Shown piece by piece: positions 8,621-18,407 of a stretch of DNA of 64,000 nucleotides (position 1 is its first letter; each line of letters begins with the position of its first letter). The translations under genes and the position numbers were made by a program. The stretch spans positions 186,001 through 250,000 of the forward strand of contig JAFGUC010000024.1 in NCBI GenBank assembly GCA_016938695.1, read 5' to 3'. Source of the stretch: Candidatus Woesearchaeota archaeon. GTDB taxonomy: Archaea; Nanobdellota; Nanobdellia; Woesearchaeales; JAFGUC01. The notes beneath the pieces were generated by a model, which was not told the origin of the DNA, did not search any database, and saw only the letters and a list, made by a program, of their open reading frames with translations.

Positions 8621-10256
8621 CTTGAGTTTTCGACTCCTCCGCAGCTTTTTTAATCTCTAAATCTATATTTTTCGGATCAAAGAATAATTTATTACTATGA
8701 ACATTTTTCATTAGTTCATCAGTATTAGTATAATACTCCGCCATAACTCTTCCCACGCCGTCAACAGAATAAATTTTGTTTTTTACAAGATATCTCAAGA
8801 CATCTTGTTTCTCTTTCATCATTTTATTTAGTTGAGTTAAACTACTTCCAGTGTACAATTCTAATGTATGGAAAAGACGTTTTGATTTGTATTTATTAGA
8901 TAATATATCTCGTTTCGCATCGTACTGCATAAGGACATTAGCATCTCCCTCATCATCAAGTTCTGCTAATTGAAATGTTCTTCTAAGTCCTGTTCGTCTG
9001 TTTCTAAATTGTATGATCATTAATGAAATTGCGTTAACCATTGTTTTTGGAACTTCAATTGGTTTGTTTGTAAGACGTTTTATTGCTTCTTCAGCATTGT
9101 TTGCGTGAAACGTAGCATAACACGAGTGACCTGTGTGAATAGCTTCAAATAATGTTTCAGCTTCTCTTTTTCGTCTTACTTCTCCAACAAGTATTCGGTC
9201 AGGCCTTTGTCGCAATGCATTAACCAATAAATCTTCCATACTAATTTCTCCCTTGCCTTCTGCATTAGGAGTTCTTGTAGTCATAGGAACCCAATGTAAA
9301 AATTTAGGAAGTTTAATTTCTCTAGTATCTTCAATAGAAATTATTCTTTGATTAGGTGGGAAAAAATTTGCAAGAACATTTAATGCACTTGTTTTACCAG
9401 ACGCAGTTCCACCAGCAATCAAAGCAGACAATTCATAATGCATTGATAACCAGATCAATGAAGCAGATTCTAAACTCATTGTTTTAGATTCAATAAATTT
9501 TGTAATTGTCCAAGGGTCTCTTGAGAATTTACGAAGTGTAATAGTATTTCCTCTTGATGAAATAGGACTAATTGTAGCGTTTGCCCTGTCTCCTGCATTA
9601 ATGTGCGCATCTAAAAGTGGTTCTAATACACTAAGTTGTCGTCCAACTTTTCTTCCAATCATAGTTGCATAATGTTTGATTTGTTCTTCATCTGTAACTG
9701 TAATATCTGTTTTAAGCCAACCGTGACTTTTGTGGTACACCCAAACAGGTTCATAACTTCCGTTAATTGCAATTTCTTCTAACGATGCGTCATTCATAAG
9801 AATCTCAATAGAACCCATACCAAGACTTTCTTGGACTAAGTATGTATTCAAGAAATTCTTATCAACTGCTTCAATATCTGGGAAGTATTTATCAAGTAAA
9901 ATTGAAATTGTTGCTTGAAATTGTGCAGAAACAACACTGCTTCTTTTTGCATCTTGAATATCGACAATACCTAAGTTTACTTGTTTAATTAACTCTTTTC
10001 TGATATTCTCTAGTACTGCTGCAGTAGTTTGACTAATTTTAGAAATCTTAACAGAATAAATAGGAACGAATTCGCCTTTTTTACGTTCAATAGTTATTCG
10101 AACAGGAATCTCATTAGAAGTAAAACTATAATCATCAATTAAGTCAGAATTTTTAGAAATAGTCTCTTTTTTTGAAACATGACTTTTCTTAACTACTTTA
10201 TGAGAAACAACTTTAGACTTCCTAGTACTACTTGCACCTCTTTTTTTTGTGACCAT
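8589..10256 (-). CDS. Type II/IV secretion system ATPase (FlaI/TadA/PilB family)
   Basis: This hexameric ATPase powers pilin polymerisation from the cytoplasmic face. Walker A is GGTASGKT at 282-289, the Asp box IEDTREI is near 308-314, Walker B is DRILVGEV at 353-360, and the His box HSCYATFHA is at 377-385. The N-terminal 35 residues are Lys/Ser-rich and likely disordered; residues 140-240 hold the usual N-terminal domain motifs such as GSIEILMND. At 555 aa it fits FlaI/TadA-like ATPases. It is upstream of two platform genes and 11 bases after the winged-helix coiled-coil gene. Whether it drives extension or secretion cannot be told; no second ATPase for retraction is visible. Confidence 0.93.
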   Translation of the reverse strand: MVTKKRGASSTRKSKVVSHKVVKKSHVSKKETISKNSDLIDDYSFTSNEIPVRITIERKKGEFVPIYSVKISKISQTTAAVLENIRKELIKQVNLGIVDIQDAKRSSVVSAQFQATISILLDKYFPDIEAVDKNFLNTYLVQESLGMGSIEILMNDASLEEIAINGSYEPVWVYHKSHGWLKTDITVTDEEQIKHYATMIGRKVGRQLSVLEPLLDAHINAGDRANATISPISSRGNTITLRKFSRDPWTITKFIESKTMSLESASLIWLSMHYELSALIAGGTASGKTSALNVLANFFPPNQRIISIEDTREIKLPKFLHWVPMTTRTPNAEGKGEISMEDLLVNALRQRPDRILVGEVRRKREAETLFEAIHTGHSCYATFHANNAEEAIKRLTNKPIEVPKTMVNAISLMIIQFRNRRTGLRRTFQLAELDDEGDANVLMQYDAKRDILSNKYKSKRLFHTLELYTGSSLTQLNKMMKEKQDVLRYLVKNKIYSVDGVGRVMAEYYTNTDELMKNVHSNKLFFDPKNIDLEIKKAAEESKTQDEPNIQAVRK

Positions 10257-10267
10257 GTTTTATTCCC

Positions 10268-11392
10268 CTATTTAATAATTTGAAACAATTCTTTTAAATC
10301 TTCTTGATATTTAGATTTCTTCTTAGTTAATCTGTTGAACTCTTTTTCAATAGAAGAAATGTTTGATTCGCTTTTCGAACCAGATGCAATCTTAAATCCA
10401 ATTGCTTTTTTCTTAAGAATCTTTAACTCATTTTCTAAATCATTATGTTCTTTTTCAATAAGTGTCAATTTTTCTTGGATAGAATTTTTTTTATCAAACA
10501 AACTATTCAATTTATTTATACTTTCAGAATTTTTGATATCCTTTGTTTTTGTTGAAATCGTTGACTTGATATTATTTTGAAGATCGGATATCTTTCCCTC
10601 TTTAGTCTTGCTTTTCTGAATAGTACTTTCAACAGAATCTCTTTTTTTGAGAATATGTTTTTTAATAGACTCTGCTTGCTTTTTCAATCCAAGTAGTTCA
10701 TTTCTGTTGATTTCTAAACGTTTATTTTCAGAAACAATCTTGTCAGAAGATTCATTAACTGTTTTTATTATTGCGTCAAGTTTTTTCTGAAGACTTGTTT
10801 GAAGTTCAAGTAAACTATCTGTCTCTTGTTTTTCTTTGTCAATCTCAGATTCTTTTTGATTGATTTGTTTTATTATCAATGAATACTTACTTCTTTCATC
10901 TTCAATTCTGTTATTAGTATCATTAAGGAAATTCTCGAATTGACTTTGTTGAGAAACCATTTCTTTATCGATTTCGTGTTTCAATTTGTGATAATTTTCT
11001 AACTTAGATATTTTGGTCTTTACCTTATCTAAATCATCAGAAATCTCTTTTTTGATTGTATGAAATTCTTCGTGAAGTTTTTTCAGACCATCATTTTCAG
11101 TATCAAGTGTCGCTAAAGCGGTATCAATTTTTCGAACAAATGCGTCTTTTTGATTAAGAAATTCTCGCTTTTTTCCAACAACATCTTTGTTAGAAAGCGT
11201 TTTTAATGAGATTGTGCTATCAACTAACCCATATTCTATGTTAACAAGATTTTCCTCATCTAGCATCTCAGCCCATTCTAATACAACTGGCTTAGAAACA
11301 CCAAGCTCTTTAGAAGCTTTTTTAAGAGAAATTTTACCTCTTTTTCTAACAAGATTTACAAGTTTATCTACACCTGTCTCAATGTCACCCAT
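10268..11392 (-). CDS. Winged-helix N-terminus with long coiled coil, pilus-locus protein
   Basis: Residues 8-65 look like a winged helix-turn-helix: a GKISLKKASKELGVSKPVVL recognition region followed by a short wing (LVNIEYGLV). Residues about 75-370 are almost continuous charged heptad sequence with few prolines, a long coiled coil. There is no membrane segment. I do not recognise a named family. Position directly before the secretion ATPase, with an 11-base gap, suggests regulation or scaffolding of the pilus machine. DNA binding by the first domain is inference; some such domains bind protein. A solitary TATA-like TATTTATATAAG lies just upstream of its ATG, so it may begin its own transcript. 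Confidence 0.65.
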   Translation of the reverse strand: MGDIETGVDKLVNLVRKRGKISLKKASKELGVSKPVVLEWAEMLDEENLVNIEYGLVDSTISLKTLSNKDVVGKKREFLNQKDAFVRKIDTALATLDTENDGLKKLHEEFHTIKKEISDDLDKVKTKISKLENYHKLKHEIDKEMVSQQSQFENFLNDTNNRIEDERSKYSLIIKQINQKESEIDKEKQETDSLLELQTSLQKKLDAIIKTVNESSDKIVSENKRLEINRNELLGLKKQAESIKKHILKKRDSVESTIQKSKTKEGKISDLQNNIKSTISTKTKDIKNSESINKLNSLFDKKNSIQEKLTLIEKEHNDLENELKILKKKAIGFKIASGSKSESNISSIEKEFNRLTKKKSKYQEDLKELFQIIK

Positions 11393-11456
11393 AATGTTAT
11401 TTTGGTATATTTATTTATATAAGTTTCTACTTAGCTCAAGCTTTGTAAGTCTGGAT

Positions 11457-12821
11457 TTATATCCTTTCTAGCTTGGATAACAGCTTACTGGGGCTATTTA
11501 CAATTGAAAACGTCTTAAGTAGCCTTTTTGGATTTAAGTAGAACAAAAAATAGCCGATTATTTTTAGAAATTCCAAAGTAGAATTTGATAATTTCGATGG
11601 ATTGTTTATTGAATGCTTAATATAGTTGTAATTTTCACATTTTTGCTTCTGAAGTGGATACTGTTGAGCAATTTGAGTTCCAGGCAAACAAGTCAATATT
11701 GAAATTCTCATGAAATCTAGATTTGATGAACTTGCCTTTACTAAAGTTCTTAATGTGTCAAGAACTCCCTCGTTTGGAAATCCAATCATTATAAATGCTA
11801 AAGAATTGATTTTCGCCTTTTTTATTAAATCAATTGTTGGGTTGATTTTATTTTCTTGTGTGTCCTTCTGAATTAAATTCAATGTTTTTTGATTATATGT
11901 TTCAATTCCCAATCGTATCTCAACACATCCAGATTTTTTCATGATTTTTAATGTGTCTAAGTCAACAGAATTTACTCTTGTATTGCATCCCCATCTTATG
12001 TTAAGGTCTCTAATTCTGATTTCATTACAAAAATCAATAACTCGTTTTTTATTCAAAGTAAAAGTATCATCGTGGAAAAAGAAGTAATTCATATTATACT
12101 TATTTTTTAATTCCTGCATTTTCTCTACAATGTCTTTAATTGAGTGATATCTTACTTTAGATCCAAACATTTCATTAACAATAGGTTGACAAAAAGTGCA
12201 TCTAAAAGGACATCCCCTAGAAGTCATTAACGAAACTCCTCTTACTTTTCCAAAATACTCAAAATAATACCATTTTTTAATATATTTCTCAACATTGATG
12301 AATGAAAAATCAGGCAATTTAACTTCTTCTAAATTAATGAATTCTGGTTTTGTAGGAGTCTTAAAAAATCCATTCTCAGTTTTAATTATTAGATTTGGAA
12401 TCTTTTTAAGTTTTGAAATATCATTAATATTTTGAAGATATCTAGTAAATGGAATCTCACCTTCTGAAATAGTAATTACGTCTGGATTAAGATATTCGAG
12501 TTGTATTGCTGAGCTAACTGTAGTCGGTCCTCCAAGAATAATTTTTGTTGCAGTATTATTACTTCTAATTATACTGATATATTTTTTAACTAAATTTAAT
12601 TGGACAATTGTCGAATAAATTCCAACAACATCAGGTTTAAATTTTTGAAGTTTTTTATTTAAAAATTTGATATTTTTATCAAATATTTGTACTTTTGAAT
12701 TTTTGATTTTTTCAGAGACATAAGTTGCAAGATAAACCGGTCCTAGCGGCACATCAATATGGTCAAATTCCGAACCAGGAACAATAAGAAGTACTTTTAA
12801 TTCGCCTTTATTTGCATACAT
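11457..12821 (-). CDS. B12-binding-domain radical SAM protein
   Basis: The N-terminal 150 residues form a Rossmann-like cobalamin-binding-type domain (VLLIVPG, PLGPVYLATYV, PDVVGIYS, IILGGPT, DVITISEGE). The radical SAM core follows, with the cluster motif RGCPFRCTFC at about 209-218 and later RLGIET and IMIGFPNE strands. This layout is found in methyltransferases and cyclases acting on unreactive carbons of lipids, sugars or cofactors. The C-terminal 80 residues are hydrophobic/basic and may touch membrane. It sits inside the pilus locus between pilin-like genes and machinery, suggesting a lipid- or pilin-modifying role, but its 40-64-base gaps leave independence possible. Substrate unknown. 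Confidence 0.8.
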   Translation of the reverse strand: MYANKGELKVLLIVPGSEFDHIDVPLGPVYLATYVSEKIKNSKVQIFDKNIKFLNKKLQKFKPDVVGIYSTIVQLNLVKKYISIIRSNNTATKIILGGPTTVSSAIQLEYLNPDVITISEGEIPFTRYLQNINDISKLKKIPNLIIKTENGFFKTPTKPEFINLEEVKLPDFSFINVEKYIKKWYYFEYFGKVRGVSLMTSRGCPFRCTFCQPIVNEMFGSKVRYHSIKDIVEKMQELKNKYNMNYFFFHDDTFTLNKKRVIDFCNEIRIRDLNIRWGCNTRVNSVDLDTLKIMKKSGCVEIRLGIETYNQKTLNLIQKDTQENKINPTIDLIKKAKINSLAFIMIGFPNEGVLDTLRTLVKASSSNLDFMRISILTCLPGTQIAQQYPLQKQKCENYNYIKHSINNPSKLSNSTLEFLKIIGYFLFYLNPKRLLKTFSIVNSPSKLLSKLERI

Positions 12822-12860
12822 TCAAGGAGATTATTGCTGTTATTTTATAATTTTTATTGT

Positions 12861-13811
12861 TTATTTCTTAGTTAAACCCAATTTTATGATATTATTGTTA
12901 TCTAATCTAAACCAAGATAACATATCTGTAACATCAACAACCTCAAACGAAGGTTGACTATTGGTCCAATAAATGTGATCAGAACAACTTCTATTATATA
13001 CAAACTTGGAATCAAATTCATCAATATTGACAAAACTCAAGATTCCATTTTCATTAGCACTCATATTTCCAAAAATTCTATTCAAATAACTTGGTGATTC
13101 ATTATCTGAAAAATATTCAACATTATCAATTGCATTTAATAATCTAGTATAATTTGTACCATTGACTAATTGACTAAGCTCATAATCTGATTTTTTAATA
13201 GTTCCAATAAACGTTCCATTGGTAAAAATATTATATGTTGGGTCTTCAAATTCTAAAATTCCAATACTTGCAACTGCAGTATAATTAAACTTAAAGATAG
13301 ACGTATTTAGTTCATCATAAACTTCAAAGTGCGCAGTTGCTTCAAAAATAATATTCCATGGGTCAGTTTGATATTCTTTGATTTCTAAAAAAGTAATATT
13401 TGATTTAATCCTAAAGTCATCACTCAAAACATATATTGCAGTTCTCCAATCATTAAGATGATCTTTTGCGGTAATATTTATTGTTTCAGAATTAATTGTT
13501 CCATTAATTATTGCGGTGGTAAATGCAGTATTATTTACAAAATTTCCCTCTCTAGTTATGTATTCGTTAACACCTAGAATTGCTCTATATCCTGCAATGT
13601 AAAGAGCTCGATTAAAATCTTTAGTAATATCCTCAATAAACTTATTAATTGAATCAATTCGTCCATAGTCAGACTTACCTTCTTCTAAAATATTAGTTCG
13701 ATACGTTATTTTATAATTAAATAAAACTAAGACAATTAATGCAAATACCATTATGGAAAAGAACATACCTTTTTTGTTGCCCAATATTGTTCGTCTCATT
13801 TTTCTTTCCAT
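12861..13811 (-). CDS. Pilin-like surface protein, pilus operon
   Basis: This 316-aa protein has a basic N-terminus (RKMRRTILGNKKG), a single hydrophobic helix at about 16-32, and an extracellular Asn-rich region with many NxT/S sites. The KKG before the helix resembles a prepilin cleavage site, but Glu at +5 is missing. The body seems beta-rich and matches no family I can name. It overlaps the end of the 1186-aa vWA gene by 16 bases, so they are coupled and probably act together, for example as minor pilins or assembly initiators. The first ATG at 13811 lies within the upstream gene; a second in-frame ATG four codons on is also possible. Confidence 0.65.
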   Translation of the reverse strand: MERKMRRTILGNKKGMFFSIMVFALIVLVLFNYKITYRTNILEEGKSDYGRIDSINKFIEDITKDFNRALYIAGYRAILGVNEYITREGNFVNNTAFTTAIINGTINSETINITAKDHLNDWRTAIYVLSDDFRIKSNITFLEIKEYQTDPWNIIFEATAHFEVYDELNTSIFKFNYTAVASIGILEFEDPTYNIFTNGTFIGTIKKSDYELSQLVNGTNYTRLLNAIDNVEYFSDNESPSYLNRIFGNMSANENGILSFVNIDEFDSKFVYNRSCSDHIYWTNSQPSFEVVDVTDMLSWFRLDNNNIIKLGLTKK

Positions 13812-16800
13812 ATATTCATCTCAATTATTGATGGCCCCCACATATATGGGACTTTTGGAATACTCATTAAATATATCTCAAAATCATTTTCGTTGAATTT
13901 GACAAAAACTCTTCCATCTTTATCAAAGTCAAGTTTTGATAATAAATTATAAACTGCAACATCAATTGTATCACTTGAATTAAATGATTTACTTGAATTA
14001 GAATATTCACAAGTTTTACTTCCTGAATATGAACTTGGAATACTAAGTTGTGCTGTTGAAATGTCTTCAAACTCAATAGTCCAATTACATCCTTCATTGA
14101 ATTCTAATACATCTGTGTATCCAGTAGACGCATCAATAGAAAGCGTATAAATTATACTATTATTATTAGAATAAAAAGTATCATTCATTGAAACATCTGT
14201 ACTTGAGATATTAATTGTGTTAGTTTGTGTTAACAATTGAGTTGGAATTGAAACAATAAATGGGTCTCCAAGATTGGTAAAATTAACACCATATTCAGAA
14301 ATATTATATACTGCTATTCCATTAACAATTACTTCTTTAGTCCAATGTTCTGAGGAATATGATGTAACTTTAGCATCTAAAATTTTGACATTTGGTGGAA
14401 TATTTATTATTGGATTTGAGGAATTTATTCTTTCAATAAATGTCGCAGTAATCGTTCCATATTCATTATATGTTTTTGGTTGAGATTTTATAGTAATTGA
14501 AGAATTACCATACAATACTGAATTTGTAAAATTACCAATTATTTCAAAGTTCTGTGTCTCAGCAATAACCATTTCTTTTAACATGTCTTCAGCAATTGTT
14601 TTGTAGATTTCTTGCAATCCAGTAACGTTATTGCTTACAAAGAAATGACTAGAATTATCACAATCAGCTATGCTTTGTAATACAGTTGTATCTGCATCAT
14701 ATCCAAATGCAACAGAGTATATATCAATATTATAATTTCTGTGTGCCAAACATGCAAATTGTATTGCTTGATTTGCAGCATCAGAATCACTACAATCCCA
14801 CGAAGAATCAACGGCTTGATAACAATAATTTGCCTGTCCATCACTCATAACAAGCATTGCTTTTTTTCGTTGGGTATCAATTTCAGTAAGCAGTAATTCA
14901 AACTTAGCATCACTTGTATCATCATTATTTACCTTGACTGCAATAGTATTATAACCTGCTTTCAAAACATCATAATCTCTTATCGCAATATTATCAATTT
15001 GAATATTGTCAGATTGTTCTCTATGTGTAACTTCTGTTCTGAATCTAATTGTGATTGCATTATTTAAATTATAATCGCTAAGTTCAATTTTTATTCTTTT
15101 ATAGTCTTCATATGAACTATCATAAAAATTATAATGATTATTGTTATTATATCCTCTATAAACTGAATTGTGCCAAGTTCCATCATATATGTCAACAAAA
15201 AGTTCATCAGTACTTTCTGTATCTTCATAAGCAACATAAAATTCTAAAAACGGAGATACTGTCAAACTTAAATCAAAAGACCTTTGGAACCAGGCATAAT
15301 TTGTTGCATAATCATCACCAAATAATTGAATATTATAATTTCCTTGATATGGATCATTATCAACTTGAATAACAGTGCCATCATTTACAGAATCAACAGT
15401 CCATCCTGATAAAGTTCCATCTTCAAAACCATCAAAAAAAATTCTTCTAGCAATATCTTCTTCAATATTCCAATACGTTGCATCATGTTCATAAGTATCA
15501 TTAATTATTAATTGTCCATTAATAAACACTTGGGCATTGTCGTCTGAAAAAACATAAACTTTTGGTAAAAAAACATCGCTTGAATTTTTAAAGAAAGTTT
15601 TTCTAAAATAATAATTTCCGCCGTTATTAGGTAAAGTTGTGTTTAAATCAGTAGTCATTGTTTCAAAACCAATTGGTGTAATTCCAGTATTCCAACTACT
15701 GTCGTTAAATGATTCTTCATACCAATAACCATTGTTATATGTAGGTTCTCCTGATGGGAAACCGTATTCATATTTCCAAGTTGAAGATGTATTAATTAGT
15801 GATTTAGATTCTGCTAACAATTCAATTGCTTTCATAATTCCACAAGAAATACAAGTACTTCCACTTGCAAAATATGTATCGACCTCACTTTTTAAGTCAG
15901 TTATGTTAGTAGTTAAAGAAGTATAATCATCAATTCTTTGTTCATAACTTGAAAGTCCAACCCTATTTCCTTCGATGCCATAAAGCATATTATCAATAAA
16001 ATCTTTGTTGATACATTTTGCAACACTAATTCTTTTAGATGATACTAATTCTAAATTAGGATCAGTACATACTCTATTAATTCCTGAATTATGAGAATCA
16101 AATCTCCAATCCATGCTTCCAGAAACATCAGTTACTAAAATAGCATCACCATTGCCATATTTTTTAGTATTTCCTCTGTTAGTAAAATTTTTAGTACTGA
16201 ATCTTATTGGGACCGTTTTATTTTCAATTTCAGAAATATTAACAATTGAAAAAAACGTAGCATTATCTAAAGTAATTGTTTGCGTAGTTTCACTTCCATT
16301 ACTTTCAAAAACAAGTTTATCACCTATTGTGAAAAAACTACTATAATTATTAAAAAAACTAAATGCCAAATTAATTTCATTTATTTTTTCAGGAAATGAA
16401 ATAGAAGAAAATATGTTAATAACACCGCTAACCATTGGAAGGTAATATTTTGTTTCATTAAATGGCTCTTCATACATTCTTTTTTCAAAGTATTTTATGT
16501 GGAAGAAACCTCCTCCAATGTATGACAAATTAATATCTTCATTTTCAAAAACAATTGATATCTCGTTATCTGATTCCGATAAAACATAATTACTACAATC
16601 ACTCAAATCATATTTTTTTATAGTCCTATTTTCTATAGGTGGAAAAAATAAACCCGCAGGAAATTCCGTTGTGTTACAAAAATTTCCATTAATATTTATC
16701 TCAAATTTTGTTCCAATATCTGCTTCAAGAAAAATATTTTCAATTGAAAATATATCCGGAATGTAAATTGTTCTAGTAATATTACCTTGTCCAATAAATC

Positions 16801-17356
16801 CGCCAAAATATGCAAAAACAGAACTACTTTTATTCCCGATAGATTTTAGCAATGATTTAGATGTTATTCCTTCAATAGGTTTTTCCATTTCAATTCCAGA
16901 AATCATTCGTCTATTTGTAACAAGTCTGTCCGTGTTGTTGATTACTGTCGTATTATATATAGTAATAAATGTATCATTATCCTCAATATTTATTGCAAAT
17001 TCCATATCTGAATCTAAAATATCTAATGTGATGTTCTTTGCAATCTCTGAGGCAAGATCTTTTTTCCCTTGAATCCACAACTTTCCAATAACTTCAAGAA
17101 TAGTAGAATCATAATCAGTAATTTCCTCTGATTTTATTTTTTCAATTATTTTAATATTATTTATATCAGTTATTTTAGTATTAGATAAAATGTTGATAAT
17201 ATCTTCGCTCATTTTATCTTCTGCGACTCTTGGTGGTGTAAATATGTATGTTTTGTTAATCAATAAAATTGCTCCCAGTAAAACAGTTATTGCTAATACT
17301 GCTTCAAAAGAAAAATATACACCTTTCTTATTTGTTCGTGAAGTCATTTTATTCAA
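13796..17356 (-). CDS. Giant pilin-like protein with von Willebrand A domain carrying nested insertions
   Basis: The 1186-aa protein starts with a basic stretch, NKKG, and one helix (about 14-35) like a prepilin, then a large Asn-rich extracellular part. A vWA domain starts at residue 403: MIDAS DVSGS at 410-414, probable Thr 501 and Asp 839 in VMSDG. Between the first helix after CISCG (about 502-518) and the strand at 832 lie about 300 extra residues. These look like a galactose-binding-type sandwich (about 525-632 plus 796-826, with SDDNAQVFING and AGYNTIAVKV) itself split by a second jelly-roll domain (about 638-795, FFDGFEDGTLSGW). Residues 920-1186 are beta-rich. vWA proteins at pilus tips act as adhesins (PilY1, PilC); that role here is inference. 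It overlaps both neighbours by 8 and 16 bases. Confidence 0.8.
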   Translation of the reverse strand: MNKMTSRTNKKGVYFSFEAVLAITVLLGAILLINKTYIFTPPRVAEDKMSEDIINILSNTKITDINNIKIIEKIKSEEITDYDSTILEVIGKLWIQGKKDLASEIAKNITLDILDSDMEFAINIEDNDTFITIYNTTVINNTDRLVTNRRMISGIEMEKPIEGITSKSLLKSIGNKSSSVFAYFGGFIGQGNITRTIYIPDIFSIENIFLEADIGTKFEININGNFCNTTEFPAGLFFPPIENRTIKKYDLSDCSNYVLSESDNEISIVFENEDINLSYIGGGFFHIKYFEKRMYEEPFNETKYYLPMVSGVINIFSSISFPEKINEINLAFSFFNNYSSFFTIGDKLVFESNGSETTQTITLDNATFFSIVNISEIENKTVPIRFSTKNFTNRGNTKKYGNGDAILVTDVSGSMDWRFDSHNSGINRVCTDPNLELVSSKRISVAKCINKDFIDNMLYGIEGNRVGLSSYEQRIDDYTSLTTNITDLKSEVDTYFASGSTCISCGIMKAIELLAESKSLINTSSTWKYEYGFPSGEPTYNNGYWYEESFNDSSWNTGITPIGFETMTTDLNTTLPNNGGNYYFRKTFFKNSSDVFLPKVYVFSDDNAQVFINGQLIINDTYEHDATYWNIEEDIARRIFFDGFEDGTLSGWTVDSVNDGTVIQVDNDPYQGNYNIQLFGDDYATNYAWFQRSFDLSLTVSPFLEFYVAYEDTESTDELFVDIYDGTWHNSVYRGYNNNNHYNFYDSSYEDYKRIKIELSDYNLNNAITIRFRTEVTHREQSDNIQIDNIAIRDYDVLKAGYNTIAVKVNNDDTSDAKFELLLTEIDTQRKKAMLVMSDGQANYCYQAVDSSWDCSDSDAANQAIQFACLAHRNYNIDIYSVAFGYDADTTVLQSIADCDNSSHFFVSNNVTGLQEIYKTIAEDMLKEMVIAETQNFEIIGNFTNSVLYGNSSITIKSQPKTYNEYGTITATFIERINSSNPIINIPPNVKILDAKVTSYSSEHWTKEVIVNGIAVYNISEYGVNFTNLGDPFIVSIPTQLLTQTNTINISSTDVSMNDTFYSNNNSIIYTLSIDASTGYTDVLEFNEGCNWTIEFEDISTAQLSIPSSYSGSKTCEYSNSSKSFNSSDTIDVAVYNLLSKLDFDKDGRVFVKFNENDFEIYLMSIPKVPYMWGPSIIEMNIWKEK

Positions 17357-18407
17357 AAACCTGAATTATTAATTTTACAAAATTATTATTTAATCGTGAG
17401 ATTCTAACTGTTTGTGATATTCTTTTATATTCAGTATTAGGAATTATTGTACAACTTTCAATATCTTTAGATTGTATTATTTTCTTTATTTCAGATTCAA
17501 TTTCCATTTGTTCAAAATCATTAAAATAGTACACTTCACCCAATCCATATTTTATCTTTAGTATAGTTGACCCCAAAGATCCTATCGCTAATGTATCGAT
17601 GTTGCTGACATTTGAATTAATAAGATATCTATATTCTTTTGTCGATTTATCATCAATATTTTTTAAGGCCTCATTAGAAATTGTAATTTTTTGAGTAACA
17701 TTTCCAAGGAACGTTTTATTAAAATAATTTGATGTAATTAATCCAGAATCTTCTAAATATTCAAAATTATGTTCAAATATGTCTGCATTAACAATACCCG
17801 AAATAAAAACAAAATTACCATCATATGCAAACTTTTGAATTTTTTCTAATTCCAAAACAGAAAAATCTTCTAAGTGTGGATTATCTAAAACAACAATATT
17901 CGCAGAGTCAATAGAATTGATAAAATCTGTTTTATTACTTAACTCATATTTTTCTTCAAATAATAATGTTGTTGGTCGAGAAACCCTTGAATAATATAAC
18001 AATTTTTCATCATCAATAGTGCTATTAATATTTATTCCACAATTTTTTGAAATTGATATTGCATCACCAGAATTTAAAGAAGTAATATACAATGAAATTT
18101 GTCCATTTACGCCGAGTTTATTTCTAATATAGTCGTAATTTGATTCATATAGCGAATTAAGTTTCAAAGTATCAATTTTATCATTAGCAATTATTCCTGG
18201 AATCTCAAAATTATCTGTTGTCCAATCCAACGGAATACCCGAACTCAAGATTAATTCGGAAACTTTGCTAGATGAATCGTAATTAAAAGTATTACTTTCA
18301 GAATTAATTGTAGTTGATGTATAGAATATGAACGTTAATAATCCAAAAACAAATATGGCAACTGCAACAAAAAAGTCAATATACCAAAATTGGGATTTCT
18401 TACTCAT
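17349..18407 (-). CDS. Pilin-like membrane-anchored protein, pilus operon
   Basis: A 352-aa protein with an N-terminal helix at about 9-30 (FWYIDFFVAVAIFVFGLL) after KKSQ, giving the look of a divergent prepilin with Asp rather than Glu near +5. The rest is extracellular, Asn/Ser-rich, with possible Rossmann-like alternation around 150-230 (ANIVVLDNP, NFVFISGIV), perhaps a GATase-like or vWA-like fold without recognisable catalytic residues. Only two cysteines are present, C121 and one near the end. It overlaps the upstream small pilin gene by an ATGA and the downstream vWA gene by 8 bases, so it is a fixed member of the pilin set. No family assigned. Confidence 0.65.
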   Translation of the reverse strand: MSKKSQFWYIDFFVAVAIFVFGLLTFIFYTSTTINSESNTFNYDSSSKVSELILSSGIPLDWTTDNFEIPGIIANDKIDTLKLNSLYESNYDYIRNKLGVNGQISLYITSLNSGDAISISKNCGININSTIDDEKLLYYSRVSRPTTLLFEEKYELSNKTDFINSIDSANIVVLDNPHLEDFSVLELEKIQKFAYDGNFVFISGIVNADIFEHNFEYLEDSGLITSNYFNKTFLGNVTQKITISNEALKNIDDKSTKEYRYLINSNVSNIDTLAIGSLGSTILKIKYGLGEVYYFNDFEQMEIESEIKKIIQSKDIESCTIIPNTEYKRISQTVRISRLNNNFVKLIIQVFE

